Part shown: positions 27,439-35,749 of the stretch, piece after piece
Layout: each line of letters opens with the position of its first letter
Position numbering within the stretch: position 1 is the first letter of the stretch
Source: Methylobacillus methanolivorans
GTDB lineage: Bacteria; Pseudomonadota; Gammaproteobacteria; Burkholderiales; Methylophilaceae
Assembly (NCBI RefSeq): GCF_044751345.1
Contig: NZ_JBIWXY010000001.1
Coordinates: 186,001 to 250,000 of the forward strand
Reading direction: 5' to 3'
Length of the DNA stretch: 64,000 nucleotides
The notes under the pieces: generated by a model
What the model saw: the letters and a program-made list of their open reading frames with translations, nothing else
Databases searched by the model: none
Told to the model about the DNA's origin: nothing
Position numbers and translations under genes: made by a program

Positions 27439-27783
27439 TTAGCTGGATTTTTTCAGCAGGTGCTTGCTTAATGATTTGGTTGCTTCAATCACATACTTCC
27501 TGTCTTTTTCTTCCAGGTTCTGCAACATCGCAATTAACCCTTCTATCTCAGGGTCAAGCGATGTTGGGTTGGATGGCCCAAAAAAAGCCTCGATCGGGCT
27601 GGATAACTCATAGGCAATCTTGTTGAGCGTCTTGAGTGAAGGTGCTGTCACTCCACGTTCGATTCTCGATACTGTTTCGATTTCCACACCTAGTCGCTGA
27701 GCGACAAACTCTTGTGTCAGGCCTAGGTTTTTCCTGCGTGCTGCAATGGATAGGCCCAATTTCTTTCGTAGTGCATCCTTCAT
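27439..27783 (-). CDS. XRE-family transcriptional regulator
   Basis: This 114-residue protein has an N-terminal Cro/C1-type helix-turn-helix (LGLSIAARRKNLGLTQEFVAQRLGVEIETVSRIERGVTAPSLKTLNKIAYEL). A short C-terminal helical part (LEEKDRKYVIEATKSLSKHLLKK) is likely to dimerise. Two nearly identical 22-bp palindromes lie just upstream of its start, the nearer one overlapping its leader, which strongly suggests autoregulation. The intergenic region upstream is AT-rich. The regulon beyond its own gene is unknown; the divergent gene at 28116 is a candidate. Confidence 0.9.
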   Translation of the reverse strand: MKDALRKKLGLSIAARRKNLGLTQEFVAQRLGVEIETVSRIERGVTAPSLKTLNKIAYELSSPIEAFFGPSNPTSLDPEIEGLIAMLQNLEEKDRKYVIEATKSLSKHLLKKSS

Positions 27784-27789
27784 GGACTT

Positions 27790-27827
27790 GATCCTATATG
27801 TCTATTTGATAATAGACATATAGGATC
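27790..27827. promoter_or_regulatory. Operator O1: 38-bp perfect palindrome upstream of the XRE gene
   Basis: The arms GATCCTATATGTCTAT and ATAGACATATAGGATC are exact complements around TTGATA. The inner core (27798-27819) is ATGTCTATT, a 4-base spacer and AATAGACAT, repeated nearly exactly at 27860-27881. It begins 6 bases before the start codon, so binding would block transcription or leader access. Confidence 0.85.
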
Positions 27828-27859
27828 GCTATTGACCTCGTTGTTTATAAGGAACTAAT

Positions 27860-27881
27860 ATGTCTATTAACAAATGGACAT
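27860..27881. promoter_or_regulatory. Operator O2, second copy of the XRE palindrome
   Basis: ATGTCTATT, a 4-base spacer (AACA) and AATGGACAT repeat the core of O1 with one mismatch between arms. The centres of O1 and O2 are 62 bases apart, close to six helical turns. A further half-site (AATAGACA) is at 27985-27992. Confidence 0.75.
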
Positions 27882-28115
27882 TAAATATCTATTTTATATG
27901 CAGGGATTATTTTAACTTGATGATATTAAATAATAATTTAATGATATTTAGCTCGTTTATATCGCTTGGTTCTAGTGGTTTGCAAATAGACAAATTTATT
28001 TGATGTGCTTGATTAAAAATGAAAAATAAAGAGATGGTGTACCGCTGAGCAAGGCAGGGGAGAAGGATATGTATTGGCACAAGGCTCAACGTGGCAGTGA
28101 GAATGGCGGTTATGC
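27882..28115. other. AT-rich intergenic region with further dyads
   Basis: This stretch is clearly more AT-rich than its surroundings. It includes an ATTAAAT/ATTTAAT dyad at 27925-27942 and an XRE-type half-site at 27985-27992. No gene is evident. It separates the XRE gene from a divergent hypothetical gene. Confidence 0.55.
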
Positions 28116-28709
28116 ATGCTAGTGCATAAGTATGTCAAAACCTTGAGGCAAATTGAGGCGTTAAAGGATGAAATTTTTAGGCAACGACAAGATTTCGAGC
28201 GCCAGATCAACCTTCACTTGGTGCAGATGGCAGATTTATGCGACGAACACCAAATAGCCTTGCTTAATAAAGACCTGGCATGCCGCAAGGCCTTAAGAAA
28301 AATTCACGAAGAGGCTTTTCTCGCAGGGGCCATGGATGAGCGTCAGGCGATGCGCAATAAGCCAGAGTTGATGCTACGTGTTTCTCCATGCATTCAATTG
28401 ATACAGCAGCCACATTTATTACAGGCAAAGCGTTCTTGCGAGTTTTGCCTGCATTATCAAATGATTTTGCGAGGTTTTCCGTGCTTGGAGCCTCATTTGC
28501 AGTTACTGGAGCGCCAGTCCGGATTAGATGTTGAGTACGAATGGGATGGCTTATTGAACAAAGCCAGGGAAATGACCAAGGCACTAATGGATAAAAGCTT
28601 TGATGAGGCCAATTACCTGGTGGAATTTTGTGAAGACATCGTTATCAATACTTTGTCGAGCGATAGGGACTTGCTTGAGACTATCACGATGCGATCTTCC
28701 TCTTCATGA
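28116..28709 (+). CDS. Hypothetical cytoplasmic protein with helical N-terminus and Cys pair
   Basis: I do not recognise this 197-residue protein. Residues 1-75 are strongly helical and charged (TLRQIEALKDEIFRQRQDFE), likely a coiled coil. The centre has RSCEFCLHYQ, a CxxC pair that could bind metal. The C-terminus is acidic and helical. A homologous helical scaffold or secretion-related role is possible but unsupported. The ribosome-binding site is weak, and GTG 28122 is an alternative start. A strong terminator follows. Confidence 0.6.
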   Translation: MLVHKYVKTLRQIEALKDEIFRQRQDFERQINLHLVQMADLCDEHQIALLNKDLACRKALRKIHEEAFLAGAMDERQAMRNKPELMLRVSPCIQLIQQPHLLQAKRSCEFCLHYQMILRGFPCLEPHLQLLERQSGLDVEYEWDGLLNKAREMTKALMDKSFDEANYLVEFCEDIVINTLSSDRDLLETITMRSSSS

Positions 28710-28754
28710 TAGCTAAAGAGCTTGCCGCGCTTGCTTTGATTGTTGTTGTTCCGT

Positions 28755-28790
28755 CCCTCAAGCCACGTGCATGGTGGCTTGAGGGTTTTG
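28755..28790. terminator. Bidirectional intrinsic terminator
   Basis: CCCTCAAGCCAC and GTGGCTTGAGGG pair perfectly around 7 bases, with TTTT following on the plus strand. It sits between two convergent genes. Confidence 0.85.
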
Positions 28791-28793
28791 GAG

Positions 28794-30947
28794 TTATTTG
28801 AAATTGTAATTAGCGGTGAACATGACCATGCGTGGGTCGCCGGGATAGCAGGCATTCCCGTTGCAGCCTGAGATATATCGCTTGTCTGACAAGTTGCGAC
28901 CATTCAGGGCCAATCGCCATGGGCCAGTGTGATAATAGATTGCTGCGTCGAAAACAGTATAGTCAGGCACAGTATAGGTGTTATTGGCATCCCCAGCTTT
29001 TTCGCCGTTGTATCGAGCACCTGCGCCTATAGTGAGTCCTGGAATCCATGATGTGAGGTCGTAAGTTGCCCAGATATTGGCGATATTCTTGGGAATCAAA
29101 ATGGGGCGCTTGCCCAAGGTTGCCTGATCTGCCAAACGAGGTCCTGCTTTGGTGATTTCCGCGTCAATATAGGTATAGGTTGCGACGATATTAAACTTGT
29201 CTGTCAATTTCCCAGTGATGTCAAATTCAAAGCCTCGGTTACGTTGTTCGCCGACCTGTACCCGGAATCCATTGTTGTCGTTGTAGCCGGCATTTTCCAT
29301 CTTGATTTCGTAGAGCGCAAAGTTAGCGCCAAAGCGCTGGTTGGGAGACTCGTACTTGATCCCGGCCTCTCTTTGCTTGCCTGTCACCGGCTTCAGTTGG
29401 GCTCCATCCTCGGTAACACCTAATTCGGGCATGAAGGATTCGCTATAGCTGATGTAGGGTGCAAATCCGCTGGAAAACTCATAAAGCAGGCCGGCACGGC
29501 CGGAAGTAGCGCCAGGGTCTGTCTTGCTGCGGCGAGTGGCTGCTGTAGTTTGCAATGGACGCTTTTGTAACAGGCTGGTTTCGTCACGTCTTAAGCCAAG
29601 GACAGCATTCCAACCATCACCGAATTTAATTTGGTCTTGCAGATAGAAACCATATTGTGAAAGCTCGTCCGAACCTTGATGTCCTGATGCGGTTGGGGTG
29701 AAGTTGCCAACAGCGACATTGCTGTTGTTAGGGTTGTAGAGGTTTAGTGCGGTCAATGAACGGGTACCAAATTTTTCTCTGCTGCTGTTGATATGCAATG
29801 AATCAAAACCTAGCAGAACTTGGTGATGTAGGGCCGCGGTCTGGAACTCTGTGGCAATCTGGTTATCAGTTGCCAAGGATTGCTCATCAATCTCTCTGAT
29901 TGCTCTCTGGCGGTTCCAGTTTGTTTGCGTAGAGGAGAAATTTCCGGTGCCCATTGCCCAGCTGCCGTCAAGGTTAAAAGTGTTGTAGCGTACACTTTGC
30001 TTGAATTTTGTATTGTTGTTGAAGGCATGTGTAAGCTCATATCCCAAGAGAGTTTGTTCGGTCATGATCTTGTCCATTCCAGGTACGCCTACATATCTGC
30101 TGAAGGATATCCGGCCATTTACATTGGGCAAGACAGTACCTGCAGCAGGCAACCCGCGTATGGAAACATATTGACTCTTTTGGTAACTACTCAGCAGGGT
30201 CAGGCTGGTTTTGTCGCTGATATCCCAGGTCAGGGAAGGTGCAACATAGGTACGTTGGCGATCGGCATAATCTACCTGATCATCACTGGCGGAAGAGATG
30301 GCGACCAGTCGATAGCGTAGGCTCCCGGATTCGTTGAGTGAGTCAGAAAAATCGGCGCTTAATTGTTTTTGCTGGTAATTGCCATAACCGACACCAATCT
30401 GTGCAATCGGTTTGTCGGTGGGGCGTTTGCTGACAAGGTTGACGAGACCGCCTGGCGCTGATTGTCCGTAAAGTACGGAGGCCGGGCCTTTTAAAACCTC
30501 AACACGTTCTAGGCCAAACACTTCGGTTTGCCCCCAGGCTTGATCCAGAAACATACGCATGCCGTCGCGCAGCACGAATTCGCTTTGGGTGAAGCCGCGG
30601 ATAGTAAAGTCATCCTGCCCACGACGGCCGTATTGTCCGGCGTCGACACCTGCAACCGAGCGCAGGGCTTCTGTGACGGATTGTGCACCTTGGTCGCGGA
30701 TTTGTTCGCTACCAACCACAGTAATCGATTGCGGGGTTTCGATCAGCTTGGCATTGGTTTTTGTGGCAGTTTGCGCTGTGCTGGCCTTGTATCCCTTGAA
30801 CGGGGTAGTGGTGGATTGTTCGTCGCGCTGGGTTTTGACGCTGATTTCAGGGAGTTGATCCTGCCCTGTTGCCTCTTCGGCTGTTGATACCCCGATAACG
30901 AGCTGTGCACATGCACAACTCCCGACCAAAAGTGCTTGTTTAAACAT
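28794..30947 (-). CDS. TonB-dependent siderophore receptor (ferrichrome-type family)
   Basis: The 717-residue outer-membrane receptor has a signal peptide (KQALLVGSCACAQLVIGVSTA), a plug domain (ETPQSITVVGSEQIRDQGAQ, DDFTIRGFTQSEFVLRDGMR, VEVLKGPASVLYGQSAPGGLVNLVSKRP) and a 22-strand-type barrel ending in MVMFTANYNFK. The pattern fits the TIGR01783-like siderophore receptors that include FhuA and FoxA; the ligand is not predictable. It lacks an STN domain, so no surface signalling is expected. A Fur-like site lies upstream, and it should depend on TonB-ExbBD. Confidence 0.93.
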   Translation of the reverse strand: MFKQALLVGSCACAQLVIGVSTAEEATGQDQLPEISVKTQRDEQSTTTPFKGYKASTAQTATKTNAKLIETPQSITVVGSEQIRDQGAQSVTEALRSVAGVDAGQYGRRGQDDFTIRGFTQSEFVLRDGMRMFLDQAWGQTEVFGLERVEVLKGPASVLYGQSAPGGLVNLVSKRPTDKPIAQIGVGYGNYQQKQLSADFSDSLNESGSLRYRLVAISSASDDQVDYADRQRTYVAPSLTWDISDKTSLTLLSSYQKSQYVSIRGLPAAGTVLPNVNGRISFSRYVGVPGMDKIMTEQTLLGYELTHAFNNNTKFKQSVRYNTFNLDGSWAMGTGNFSSTQTNWNRQRAIREIDEQSLATDNQIATEFQTAALHHQVLLGFDSLHINSSREKFGTRSLTALNLYNPNNSNVAVGNFTPTASGHQGSDELSQYGFYLQDQIKFGDGWNAVLGLRRDETSLLQKRPLQTTAATRRSKTDPGATSGRAGLLYEFSSGFAPYISYSESFMPELGVTEDGAQLKPVTGKQREAGIKYESPNQRFGANFALYEIKMENAGYNDNNGFRVQVGEQRNRGFEFDITGKLTDKFNIVATYTYIDAEITKAGPRLADQATLGKRPILIPKNIANIWATYDLTSWIPGLTIGAGARYNGEKAGDANNTYTVPDYTVFDAAIYYHTGPWRLALNGRNLSDKRYISGCNGNACYPGDPRMVMFTANYNFK

Positions 30948-30970
30948 TGAATCATTTCCCTGAAAAATGA

Positions 30971-30992
30971 GCTGGCCTGATGCCAGGCCAGC
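30971..30992. repeat. Strong hairpin in the leader of the siderophore receptor gene
   Basis: A perfect stem (on the minus strand GCTGGCCTG and CAGGCCAGC around GCAT) is followed on the minus strand by TCATTTTTC. It lies between the Fur-like site and the receptor start, 24 bases from the start codon. It could be the terminator of xfp transcripts or an attenuator-like element. Confidence 0.65.
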
Positions 30993-31008
30993 GGATTTTA
31001 TCAGTAAA

Positions 31009-31023
31009 TGATATTGGTTATTA
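31009..31023 (-). promoter_or_regulatory. Fur-box candidate for the siderophore receptor
   Basis: On the minus strand TAATAACCAATATCA agrees with the 7-1-7 Fur consensus at 11 of 14 defined positions. It is 62 bases upstream of the receptor start. Confidence 0.55.
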
Positions 31024-31087
31024 TTTATTTTTTAGTGTGTGTGCGATGTTAGTTAGCCGGTTTTCATTCATTGGCTAGCCCTGTAGA

Positions 31088-33463
31088 TCAAGCATCTGCA
31101 GGCTGCCATTTCCACTCCCTGATCTCAGGCATGTCTTCACCGTGTTGCCAGATGTATTGCTTGTGCTGCGCGAGCTTCTCATCCATGAGCGCATCCAGTA
31201 CCGCTGCGTTCTCGATATGTGGCAGCCAGCGCAAAGTGTTCTTGACCAGGTTGTAGCGATCCAGGCGGTTGAGTACCGTCATGTCGAATGGCGTGGTGGT
31301 GGTACCTTCTTCCAGGAAGCCATGTACGTGGAAATTGACATGGTTGTGGCGTTTGTAGGCTAGGCGGTGGATCAGCCCGGGGTAGCCGTGGAAGGCGAAG
31401 ATCACCGGCCTGTCCAGCGTGAACAGTTCGTCGAAGGCTTCATCGGTGAGGCCGTGCGGATGCACTTCGTGAGGCACCAGGGCCATGAGGTCGACCACGT
31501 TGACGTAGCGTATCTTGAGTTCGGGCACATGCTCGCGCAACAGCATGACGGCAGCGAGCGATTCCATCACAGGTACGTCGCCTGCGCTGGCGATCACCAG
31601 GTCGGGCTCCTCGTCAGCGGCGCAGTTGCCTGCCCAATCCCAGATGCTGGCGCCGCGGCGCGCATGTTCGATCGCGGCAGGCATGTCCAGCCATTGGCCT
31701 TGCGGCTGCTTGCCCGCGACGATGACGTTGATGAGGTTGCGGCTTTGCAGGCAATGGTCGGTAACCGCGATCAGGGTGTTGGCATCCGCAGGTAAGTAAA
31801 TGCGGATAATGTCCGGTTTTTTGTTGGCAACAAGGTCGATAAAGCCCGGATCCTGGTGCGAGAAGCCGTTGTGGTCCTGGCGCCAGACATGCGAGCTCAG
31901 CAGGATGTTGAGCGAGGCGATCGGCTTACGCCAGGGGATGTGCCCGCATTCCTTGAGCCACTTGGCATGCTGGTTGAACATCGAGTCGATGATGTGGATG
32001 AATGCCTCGTAGCAGGAGAAGAAGCCATGGCGGCCGGTGAGCAGGTAGCCTTCCAGCCAGCCTTCGCAGCTATGTTCGGAGAGTATCTCCATCACGCCGC
32101 CATGCGGCGCGAGGTTTTCGTCGCCTTCTAGACGCTCCGCCATCCATTGCCGCTTGGTAACCTCAAACAATGCCTGCAGGCGGTTGGAGTTGTTTTCATC
32201 CGGGCTGAATACGCGGAAGTTGTGCTGATTGAGCCGCCATACCTCGGCCAGGTACTTGCCTAGCTCACCGGTGGTGCTGGCCTGGCGTTCGCCCGGCTGG
32301 GTCACGGCATAGGCGAACTTGCGGAAATCTGGTAGTTCCAGTGGCTTGAGCAGCAGGCCGCCGTTGGCGTGCGGGTTGGCGCCCATGCGCCTTGTGCCCT
32401 TGGGCGCGAGCGCACGCAATTCTGCCTTGAGCCTGCCTTGCGCATCAAATAATTCATGCGGTGCGTAGGATTGCATCCAGTCTTGCAACAGCTTGATATG
32501 CTCGGGCTTGTCCAACTCGCCGAACGGCACCTGGTGCGCATGGAATGTGCCGGTATTCGGCTTGCCGTCCACTTCCATAGGCCCGGTCCAGCCCTTGGGT
32601 GAGCGCAGGATGATCATGGGCCAGCGCGGGCGGTTGACTTCGCGTTTCAGGCTGGCTTCATGCTTGATCTGTTGAATTTCCCCGATGGCCTGGTCCATGA
32701 CGCTTGCCATGCGCTGGTGCATGAAGTCCGGGTCGCTGCCCTCGACGAAATAGGGCTTGTAGCCGTAGCCTTCAAATAGTTTCTGTAGTTCCTCATCGCC
32801 AATGCGCGACAGGATGGTGGGATTGGCGATCTTATAGCCATTGAGGTGCAGGATAGGCAGTACTACGCCGTCAGTCTTGGGGTTGAGGAATTTATTGCCG
32901 TGCCAGGAAGTGGCAAGCGGGCCTGTTTCAGCTTCGCCATCGCCCACGACACAGCAGGCGATCAGGTCTGGGTTGTCGAATACCGCGCCGAATGCATGCA
33001 GCAGGCAATAGCCTAACTCGCCACCCTCGTTGATCGACCCGGGTGTTTGCGCCGAGGCATGGCTGGGAATGCCGCCCGGGAAGGAGAATTGCTTGAACAG
33101 CTTGAGCATGCCGGCTTCATCCTCGGTGATTTCCGGGTAAAGCTCGGTATAGCTGCCTTCCAGGTAGGTGTTGGCAACGACTGCCGGGCCACCATGGCCT
33201 GGGCCTGTGATGTAAATCATGTTGAGGTCATGTGCACGAATGACACGATTGGCATGGACATAAACAAAATTGAGGCCAGGTGTAGTGCCCCAATGACCAA
33301 GTAGACGTGGCTTGATGTGTTCTGGCAACAGAGGCGTCTTGAGCAGTGGGTTCGCGTAAAGGTAAATCTGGCCTACCGAGAGGTAGTTCGCTGCGCGCCA
33401 ATAGGCGTGCAGTTGTGTTAGTTCATGTTCATTCAGGATATTGTTCGTGGCGAGTTGCGACAT
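31088..33463 (-). CDS. xfp: Xylulose-5-phosphate/fructose-6-phosphate phosphoketolase
   Basis: This enzyme of about 791 residues splits xylulose 5-phosphate or fructose 6-phosphate with phosphate to acetyl phosphate, using thiamine diphosphate. Diagnostic stretches are ITGPGHGGPAVVANTYLEGSY, FPGGIPSHASAQTPGSINEGGELGY, VVGDGEAETGPLATSWHGNKF, SHVWRQDHNGFSHQDPGF and FHGYPGLIHRL. Two ATG codons are close together; the one at 33463 has better spacing to AAGGAG. No ackA or pta is adjacent. The coding DNA looks visibly more GC-rich than its neighbours. In an RuMP methylotroph it would convert sugar phosphates to C2 units. Confidence 0.96.
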   Translation of the reverse strand: MSQLATNNILNEHELTQLHAYWRAANYLSVGQIYLYANPLLKTPLLPEHIKPRLLGHWGTTPGLNFVYVHANRVIRAHDLNMIYITGPGHGGPAVVANTYLEGSYTELYPEITEDEAGMLKLFKQFSFPGGIPSHASAQTPGSINEGGELGYCLLHAFGAVFDNPDLIACCVVGDGEAETGPLATSWHGNKFLNPKTDGVVLPILHLNGYKIANPTILSRIGDEELQKLFEGYGYKPYFVEGSDPDFMHQRMASVMDQAIGEIQQIKHEASLKREVNRPRWPMIILRSPKGWTGPMEVDGKPNTGTFHAHQVPFGELDKPEHIKLLQDWMQSYAPHELFDAQGRLKAELRALAPKGTRRMGANPHANGGLLLKPLELPDFRKFAYAVTQPGERQASTTGELGKYLAEVWRLNQHNFRVFSPDENNSNRLQALFEVTKRQWMAERLEGDENLAPHGGVMEILSEHSCEGWLEGYLLTGRHGFFSCYEAFIHIIDSMFNQHAKWLKECGHIPWRKPIASLNILLSSHVWRQDHNGFSHQDPGFIDLVANKKPDIIRIYLPADANTLIAVTDHCLQSRNLINVIVAGKQPQGQWLDMPAAIEHARRGASIWDWAGNCAADEEPDLVIASAGDVPVMESLAAVMLLREHVPELKIRYVNVVDLMALVPHEVHPHGLTDEAFDELFTLDRPVIFAFHGYPGLIHRLAYKRHNHVNFHVHGFLEEGTTTTPFDMTVLNRLDRYNLVKNTLRWLPHIENAAVLDALMDEKLAQHKQYIWQHGEDMPEIREWKWQPADA

Positions 33464-33548
33464 GGACATTCTCCTTGGGAGGGGTCTTCATGATAACAGT
33501 CGGGCCTGACACTGCAAGCCTGAAGGAGGGCTGGTAGCCAAGCCGAGC

Positions 33549-33566
33549 TGGTTCTATACTGAACCA
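33549..33566 (+). promoter_or_regulatory. -10 box inside a small palindrome before the 86-residue ORF
   Basis: TATACT (33555-33560) is flanked by complementary TGGTTC and GAACCA. The start codon at 33568 is only 7 bases after the -10 box and no ribosome-binding site is visible, which suggests a leaderless transcript. Confidence 0.4.
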
Positions 33567-33567
33567 C

Positions 33568-33828
33568 ATGAATGCACAGGCCTTGATGCAATTGTTATTG
33601 GAGGTGGAGCGGGAAGATCCGATTGATTTTTCCGGTTTGCCGTTTGACGAAGATGATTTGCGCCAATTGGCATGCCTGGATGTGGCAGAGATGATGCAAC
33701 AGATACAGGCGGGCAACTCTGCGGAAGATAGCCAACTTGTGATGGCTGCCACGGTTACCCGGCTGGTGCTGGAAAATTTAGTGTTGCAAGCCAGGCTGGC
33801 TATTCTCTTGCAGGAGGATGTGGGCTAG
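33568..33828 (+). CDS. Small acidic hypothetical protein
   Basis: This 86-residue acidic protein is predicted to be helical (VTRLVLENLVLQARLAILLQEDVG at the C-terminus). I recognise no family. It diverges from xfp and converges on the PAAR gene, sharing 4 bases of the stop region. There is no evident Shine-Dalgarno. It could be an accessory of the adjacent injection-type genes, but its opposite strand makes that uncertain. Confidence 0.6.
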   Translation: MNAQALMQLLLEVEREDPIDFSGLPFDEDDLRQLACLDVAEMMQQIQAGNSAEDSQLVMAATVTRLVLENLVLQARLAILLQEDVG

Positions 33829-34064
33829 TCGCCGATGAGCACATTGGATGCGCCTGTCATGATATGGCTGCTCACCATTGTGTCTCCCAGTCGGGCTGCC
33901 CGCATGCCACCTATGTAGACTGTTGTCGATCCGTGCATGATGCCACTCAGGCCCATAACTGCGGCTGGCATGCCATTGATGAGCACTGTGGGTATGCCCA
34001 CGCTGATCTGGCGCATTGCTGGAGGCAGGAAAAAAAGATCACCTACGCGTGCGGCTGGTTTCAT
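33825..34064 (-). CDS. PAAR-like spike-tip protein
   Basis: The 79-residue protein is a single PAAR-type repeat domain: KPAARVGDLFFLP, PTVLINGMPAAVMG, GSTTVYIGGMRAARLGDTM and SNVLIGD. PAAR proteins cap the VgrG-type spike of contractile injection machines as a metal-sharpened cone. Histidines at HGSTT and SSHIM could hold the metal. It lies 41 bases after the VgrG-like gene on the same strand and should be in one operon with it and the sheath gene. It carries no effector extension. Confidence 0.88.
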   Translation of the reverse strand: MKPAARVGDLFFLPPAMRQISVGIPTVLINGMPAAVMGLSGIMHGSTTVYIGGMRAARLGDTMVSSHIMTGASNVLIGD

Positions 34065-34105
34065 GAAGATGCTCCTGTTCTCGACTCAATGATTGGATTG
34101 CCGTG

Positions 34106-35749
34106 TTAATTGATTGAGACGATGGCTCCCCGCAAGGTCAGGTGGCCTGCACTGCGAATTTCACCTTGTGCAGTGCTTTCCATGCGGACGTTGCTTCCCT
34201 TGATATTAATGTCTGACCTGGCCTCTAATGTGAAGTCGTTTGTACTGATATGAATGCTGGAGCTTTCGAGGCGCATGCCATGCTTGGAGAGCTGTATCTT
34301 GTTTTGGTACTGGTCTGCCAATTGTAATGTGGCATTGGCATCTTGGCTCAGATGCAGCAGCGTGCCGTCATTTGTACTGATGCGGATTTCCTGCTTGTCA
34401 TCATCCAGTGATATGGTCAATCCATTAGGGCTACGATAGCCGTGTAGCGTTGCCTCATCCCATGGTGTTGTGATGGCACTACTATGGCAAGCGCCAAGAA
34501 TCACGACATCGCGAGGGTTGGCGCTGGTCAATCCCAGTATGACCTCACTACCTTCTGCCGGGCGGAAGGTAGTGCCTGAGCCATTCCCGGCCTGCAAGGT
34601 AGCCAGTCTTGCCCAGACGCCATGGCCAGCAGGGTCAATCAAGGGACAATGAACCTTGATTCTAGAGGCTCCATCTGGGTCATGATTCACATCCAGGACC
34701 TTGCCAATGAACAAGCTGGGTGACAGGGGGGCAGATGCTGGTACTTGCTGCTTGGCTTCTGCAGGCAGGCCTATGTCGAAATGCGTTTGCGGAGCCGCGC
34801 CTGGCGTTAACTCAAATTTAACCCCGCTAATGTAGTACTGCCCCGAGACATGGTCGCCATATTCTTGTAGCAGCAGTGTTTGACCGGGTTGTGCGAGATG
34901 TAGGCCTAGTGCCGTGATCCTGCCTTGTATCATGGCAAGCCGTGATCGCATGAGCTCAGCATTGGCAAGATACTGTAGTTCTGGGGAGTCGTATTCTCCT
35001 GCGACGGGTGTGGTGGAGATGCTTGGTGGTTGAGCAGTTGCCAATCGGGAGGCTACCAAGCGCTCATTAACAGGGAAATCAACGGCTTCAGCTTCTGCAA
35101 CTTCTAATGCTTGATTATTAGGATCCCATGCAGAAAGGCGGAGGCCTGCAACCTGTTGACTACCATCTACCATGAGATCCAGGCTGATAAGGTCTTGGCG
35201 TGCCAGCAGAAACCCAGCATCGGGTGTTAATGCAGGTGCCATGATGTCGAGCATTTGTCCGCTACAGCGAGCCACCAAGCCAATTGCACGCAAGCGTTGT
35301 AACAAGAAATCCCAGTCGGTCAGCTGATGTTGGATAACACACTTGTGATGGAGCGTAGGGCCGGTGAAATGCATCTGCACATCATGTCCATGCAGTAGCT
35401 CCGCCGCAATATCACGATCAGACATATCCTGGAAGATGCGGCTACGTGGCAGCGTTGTTAATCCAACGAGGCAGTGGCAATTCAGGGTGACAATACATCC
35501 TATCAGTGAAAGATTGATATTGTGAGTAGTGATGGTTCCCGAAAATACAATGTGCTCATCGGCCTTGATTTCTATGGGCTGGCCGGGGAGCAAGGTGCCA
35601 CCTTCTTCATCGAGTTGTTCTAGCGCGCTAAAAGCTAATTGCACGGATGCAAACGGCACGGTGTTGAGCCGCTGTTCAATTGACAAGGCATGAAGGTTGG
35701 TTAACGTCTTGCCTGCAATCAAGAGCTGCAACTGCGGATGACCGCACAT
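34106..35749 (-). CDS. VgrG-like spike protein of a contractile injection system
   Basis: The 547-residue protein combines a gp27-like base (about residues 1-340, including the RIFQDMSDRDIAAELL and DWDFLLQRLRAIGLVA segments of Vgr/phage gene D proteins), an OB-fold (about 350-430, SLFIGKVLDVNHDPDGASRIKV, PAEGSEVILGL) and a C-terminal beta-helix spike (about 440-547, ending GHLTLRGAIVSIN). The simple GAxVxIN-type ending resembles extracellular contractile injection (Afp8-like) spikes more than effector-fused T6SS VgrGs. Its ATG overlaps the sheath stop (TAATG), so translation is coupled. Confidence 0.87.
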   Translation of the reverse strand: MCGHPQLQLLIAGKTLTNLHALSIEQRLNTVPFASVQLAFSALEQLDEEGGTLLPGQPIEIKADEHIVFSGTITTHNINLSLIGCIVTLNCHCLVGLTTLPRSRIFQDMSDRDIAAELLHGHDVQMHFTGPTLHHKCVIQHQLTDWDFLLQRLRAIGLVARCSGQMLDIMAPALTPDAGFLLARQDLISLDLMVDGSQQVAGLRLSAWDPNNQALEVAEAEAVDFPVNERLVASRLATAQPPSISTTPVAGEYDSPELQYLANAELMRSRLAMIQGRITALGLHLAQPGQTLLLQEYGDHVSGQYYISGVKFELTPGAAPQTHFDIGLPAEAKQQVPASAPLSPSLFIGKVLDVNHDPDGASRIKVHCPLIDPAGHGVWARLATLQAGNGSGTTFRPAEGSEVILGLTSANPRDVVILGACHSSAITTPWDEATLHGYRSPNGLTISLDDDKQEIRISTNDGTLLHLSQDANATLQLADQYQNKIQLSKHGMRLESSSIHISTNDFTLEARSDINIKGSNVRMESTAQGEIRSAGHLTLRGAIVSIN

